From positions 1 through 8,641 of the forward strand of contig CAJUFC010000231.1 in NCBI GenBank assembly GCA_910585565.1: a stretch of DNA of 8,641 nucleotides. Reading direction: 5' to 3'. Every line of letters begins with the position of its first letter. Within the stretch, counting starts at the first letter, position 1. The notes beneath the pieces are model-generated. The model was not told the origin of the DNA. It searched no databases and worked only from the letters and a program-made list of their open reading frames with translations. The position numbers and the translations under genes were made by a program. The DNA comes from an uncultured Eggerthellaceae bacterium. GTDB lineage: Bacteria > Actinomycetota > Coriobacteriia > Coriobacteriales > Eggerthellaceae. Positions 6,244-8,641 of the stretch are shown piece after piece.

Positions 6244-7155
6244 ATGAGCGAAGATGCGCTGATCAAGCAGGTATTCGACGAGGTGCGTGCGGCCAACCAA
6301 AGGCCGATGCTGCACTATACCCTGAGCAAGGAGCCTGTCGGCCTTTGCGATAGCAAGGTGGGTGGCGTGCCCTATCTGCCGCTTGGCGAGGAGTGGCCGC
6401 TCGACAGCTGCGACGATCCCTTGGCGTTCTTGGCGCAGATCGATTGTGCCGACCTCACGCCTCTGCCCGGCTTTCCGCACGAAGGGCTCTTGCAGTTCTT
6501 TATCGGGACGGACATTGTGATGGGGACGTCTGATGAGGAGCAGCGCGGCTTTCGCGTGTACTATCGCGAGTCGGTTGATGATGCCGTCACTGAGGAGGAC
6601 GTGGCAGCGAGGATGCCAGACGTCGATCCCGATATCGACTACGAGAACTATCCGCTCTGCGACGAAGACGACTCGTGCGATGCGCTCTACAAGATGACTT
6701 TCGATGCCGAGGCGACCATGCAGCCCATCACCTGTGCAGACGGTCGATTCGATGTCATCTATGCACGACGCTGGAACGAGCTGCGGCCCGATTTGCCGCT
6801 CAAGGGATTGTATGACGCTTGTGACTATGCGTCTGACGAGGACGTGGTCTATGACCTGATTGGAGTCAGCGACGAGGCATTCGACTGGAACGGGAGTCCC
6901 GACGAGCAGCCTGGCAACCAATGCGGCGGCTACCCCAGCTTCACGCAGGACGACTGTCGCGCTCGTGAGGACGACTCGTGCGAGATGGACACCCTGCTGT
7001 TCCAGCTGAACACCACCGTGAAAGAGCGTCCAGACGGCAAGCGCGACTTCTGGGTCTGCTGGGGAGACGCCGGCGTGGGCAGCTTCTTCATCAACGGCGA
7101 AGCCCTCGCGCGTCGCGATTTCTCTCGTGTCGAGTATTACTGGGATTGCTACTAG
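6244..7155 (+). CDS. DUF1963 (YwqG-like) protein
   Basis: This 303-residue protein has no signal peptide or membrane segment. Family landmarks run in order: SKVGGVPYLP (37-46), WP (51-52), LAFLAQIDCADL (60-71), GLLQFF (81-86), CGGYPSFTQ (227-235), LLFQL (251-255), WGDAGVGSFFI (273-283), and a closing FSRVEYYWDCY. These are typical of the YwqG/DUF1963 family of Gram-positive bacteria. No biochemical function is established for the family. The middle part (about 110-150) is strongly acidic, and there are twelve cysteines in all, many for a cytoplasmic protein. The frame is open to ATG 6211, which would add eleven residues and place the start immediately after the DUF362 stop. Either way the gene is close enough to be cotranscribed with DUF362. 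A link in function between the two is not evident. Confidence 0.85.
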   Translation: MSEDALIKQVFDEVRAANQRPMLHYTLSKEPVGLCDSKVGGVPYLPLGEEWPLDSCDDPLAFLAQIDCADLTPLPGFPHEGLLQFFIGTDIVMGTSDEEQRGFRVYYRESVDDAVTEEDVAARMPDVDPDIDYENYPLCDEDDSCDALYKMTFDAEATMQPITCADGRFDVIYARRWNELRPDLPLKGLYDACDYASDEDVVYDLIGVSDEAFDWNGSPDEQPGNQCGGYPSFTQDDCRAREDDSCEMDTLLFQLNTTVKERPDGKRDFWVCWGDAGVGSFFINGEALARRDFSRVEYYWDCY

Positions 7156-7195
7156 TCGAAAACTGCCTTGAGCCCAAAGGAGCGGGTCCGTTGGC

Positions 7196-7261
7196 CTAGT
7201 TCCTCTTGTATACGTCTTTGCGGTGTCCAATGGCGACTGCTTCGATGACGAGGTGATCGTC
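7196..7261 (-). pseudogene. C-terminal remnant of a RelE/ParE-type toxin
   Basis: Reading the minus strand from 7261 to the stop codon at 7198-7196 gives DDHLVIEAVAIGHRKDVYKR followed by Asn and a stop. This is the signature ending of RelE/ParE-family mRNA-interferase toxins: an acidic turn, a hydrophobic strand, then IGHRxDVY. Only 21 codons remain. Upstream the same frame becomes Pro-rich, with no start codon or RelE-like sequence. A neighbouring frame reads AKDYRP, which vaguely recalls the family's GDYR strand, on the other side of a run of five C. The 5' part, and any antitoxin gene, is gone; the adjacent terminator stem begins 43 nt further on. A type II toxin-antitoxin locus was probably lost here. 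Too little is left for activity. Confidence 0.6.
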
Positions 7262-7304
7262 AGGGGGCGGTAGTCTTTGGCAGGCTCGGACCTGCTGAAA
7301 TGAT

Positions 7305-7332
7305 AAGGAGGGTCCCTGGTGGGGCCCTCCTT
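7305..7332. terminator. Strong rho-independent terminator between convergent genes
   Basis: AAGGAGGGTCCC (7305-7316) pairs with GGGGCCCTCCTT (7321-7332) around the loop TGGT, twelve pairs with one G-U. On the plus strand TGTTGTTG follows; on the minus strand ATCATTT follows. It lies 150 nt after the DUF1963 stop and 38 nt after the stop of the oppositely oriented TrpB-like gene. It probably serves both transcripts, although neither side has an uninterrupted U-run. Confidence 0.75.
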
Positions 7333-7370
7333 TGTTGTTGTGGCGTTGTGTGCGGGCGCGGCGCTGTGCG

Positions 7371-8641
7371 TTATTGCACGCCGGGGATGGAGGGGATGGT
7401 GGCGAAGCCGGCTTCTAGCTCCTCCTCAGTGGGGACGTGGTCGACCATCTGGCCGTTTCGGTGGGCATCGTAGGCGTACATGTCGAAGTAGCCCGTGCCG
7501 GTGAGGCCGAAGAGGATGACCTTCTCCTCGCCGGTCTCGGCGCACTTCTTGGCCTCGTTCATGGCGGCGAGGATGGCGTGCGCGCTCTCGGGCGCCGGCA
7601 GGATGGTCTCCAGGCGTGCGAACTCTTCGGCTGCCTCGAACACGTCGGTCTGCTTGACGGCGACGGCCTCCATGTGGCCGTCGTGCTTGAGCTTGGAGAC
7701 GATCGGGCTCATGCCGTGGTAGCGCAGGCCGCCGGCGTGGTCGGGCGAGGGAAGGAACCCGTTGCCCAGCGTATACATCTTGACGAGCGGGCAGGTCTGG
7801 CCGGTATCGGCGTAGTCGTAGGCGTAGCGGCCGCGCGTGAGCGACGGGCAGCTGGCTGGCTCGACGGCGATGAAGCGCGTATCGGGCTTGTCGCCGCGCA
7901 GCTTATCGCGCATGAACGGCGCGATGAGGCCTGCCAGGTTGGAGCCGCCGCCCGCACATCCGATGACGATGTCGGGATATTCGCCCAGCTCTTCGAAGGC
8001 GGCATAGCTCTCCAGCCCGATGATCGACTGGTGCAGCACCACCTGGTTGAGCACGCTGCCCAGCTGGTAGCGGCCCTTGTTGTTCGGCACGTTGAGCGCG
8101 CGCTCGACGGCCTCGGAGATGGCGGTGCCGAGCGAGCCGGTGGAGTCGGGATGCTCGGCTAGCATCTTGCGGCCGATCTCGGTGGTGTCCGACGGCGACG
8201 GCGTGATGGTGGCGTTGAACGTGCGCATGATGGAGCGGCGGTGCGGCTTCTGCTCGAAGGAGCACTTCACCATGAATACATCGAGGTCCACGTCGTAGTG
8301 GCTGGCCGCCTCGGCCAAAGCGGTGCCCCATTGCCCGGCGCCCGTTTCGGTGGTGATCTTTTCGAGGCCCTGCTCCTGGGCGTAGTAGGCCTGCGCGAGC
8401 GCCGAGTTGAGCTTGTGCGAGCCTGAGGTGTTGTTGCCCTCGAACTTGTAGTAGATCTTGGCTGGCGTGTTCAGCGCGCGCTCGAGGTTGTAGGCGCGGC
8501 AGAGCGGCGAGGGGCGATAGACCTTGTACATCTCCTGCACGCCTGCGGGGATGTCGAAGTACGCCGTCTCGTCATCGAGCTCTTGCTCGACCAGCTTCTC
8601 GCAGAACACGGGCGAGATGTCGGCGGGTTCGGCTATCTTGC
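7371..8641 (-). CDS. trpB: TrpB2-type tryptophan synthase beta-like PLP enzyme, N-terminus beyond the right edge
   Basis: The minus-strand frame is open from the right edge to TAA at 7373-7371, giving 422 residues. The visible start is internal: the frame continues to 8641 and TrpB2 proteins have roughly 30-40 more N-terminal residues. The PLP lysine is in GSHKLNSA (codon at 8414-8412). TTETGAGQWG, YEQKP-like FEQKPHRRSIM, SPSDTTEIGR, the PLP phosphate loop GCAGGGSNLAG, and HAGGLRYHGM are all characteristic of the TrpB-related family (often called TrpB2). It is not canonical TrpB1. TrpB enzymes join indole and L-serine to make tryptophan; TrpB2 members can act without TrpA. No trpA or other trp gene is in the window, so the role may be indole salvage or another beta-replacement reaction. 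The ending TIPSIPGVQ is near the usual family end, so the C-terminus is complete. Confidence 0.9.
   Translation of the reverse strand, partial: KIAEPADISPVFCEKLVEQELDDETAYFDIPAGVQEMYKVYRPSPLCRAYNLERALNTPAKIYYKFEGNNTSGSHKLNSALAQAYYAQEQGLEKITTETGAGQWGTALAEAASHYDVDLDVFMVKCSFEQKPHRRSIMRTFNATITPSPSDTTEIGRKMLAEHPDSTGSLGTAISEAVERALNVPNNKGRYQLGSVLNQVVLHQSIIGLESYAAFEELGEYPDIVIGCAGGGSNLAGLIAPFMRDKLRGDKPDTRFIAVEPASCPSLTRGRYAYDYADTGQTCPLVKMYTLGNGFLPSPDHAGGLRYHGMSPIVSKLKHDGHMEAVAVKQTDVFEAAEEFARLETILPAPESAHAILAAMNEAKKCAETGEEKVILFGLTGTGYFDMYAYDAHRNGQMVDHVPTEEELEAGFATIPSIPGVQ

Noticed and set aside
6034..7230. Minus-strand open frame of 398 codons across the DUF362 and DUF1963 genes
   Set aside because: It spans two well-supported plus-strand genes and their junction and shows no family features; a shadow of biased codon use.
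7259..7300. Intact toxin gene extending upstream of the RelE-like tail
   Set aside because: The frame becomes Pro-rich with no start codon, and the terminator stem lies just beyond; only a remnant is supported.

Overview
The window is GC-rich, with a strong preference for G or C at third codon positions. Start sites have purine-rich Shine-Dalgarno sequences and intergenic spacers are short. A Tat-dependent lipoprotein, a TrpB-like enzyme and DUF362 and DUF1963 proteins together suggest a high-GC Gram-positive anaerobe. My best guess is class Coriobacteriia (Actinomycetota), from general resemblance only; no rRNA or marker gene is present to confirm it.

Layout. (1) Positions 1-790, minus strand: the N-terminal 263 codons of an aminoglycoside-phosphotransferase/choline-kinase-fold protein that runs off the left edge. 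(2) 791-1010: a divergent intergenic region with a TATAAT box and a 9-bp inverted repeat. (3) 1011-5152, plus strand: a four-gene ABC importer operon of the YnjBCD type. It encodes a Tat-exported lipoprotein binding protein, two separate membrane permeases (E. coli YnjC is a single fused chain) and an ATPase. The permease genes overlap at ATGA. A 97-nt spacer with a small GC hairpin followed by TTTT precedes the ATPase gene. (4) 5153-5325: an intergenic region with a perfect 12-bp AT palindrome. (5) 5326-7155, plus strand: a DUF362 protein lacking the usual ferredoxin module, followed closely by a DUF1963 (YwqG-like) protein. (6) 7156-7370: a convergent intergenic region holding the last 21 codons of a RelE/ParE-type toxin (minus strand) and a strong 12-bp terminator stem. 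(7) 7371-8641, minus strand: a TrpB2-type PLP enzyme running off the right edge.

How the parts work together. The binding protein, permeases and ATPase make one complete importer; its substrate cannot be read from the sequence. The DUF362/DUF1963 pair is probably a separate transcription unit. I found no CRISPR array, tRNA, rRNA, intact insertion sequence or phage gene. I do not see a clearly new multi-gene system. The items most worth a second look are the kinase with an altered catalytic loop and an Ala/Ser-rich insertion, the split-permease YnjBCD operon with its candidate cis elements, and the toxin remnant.
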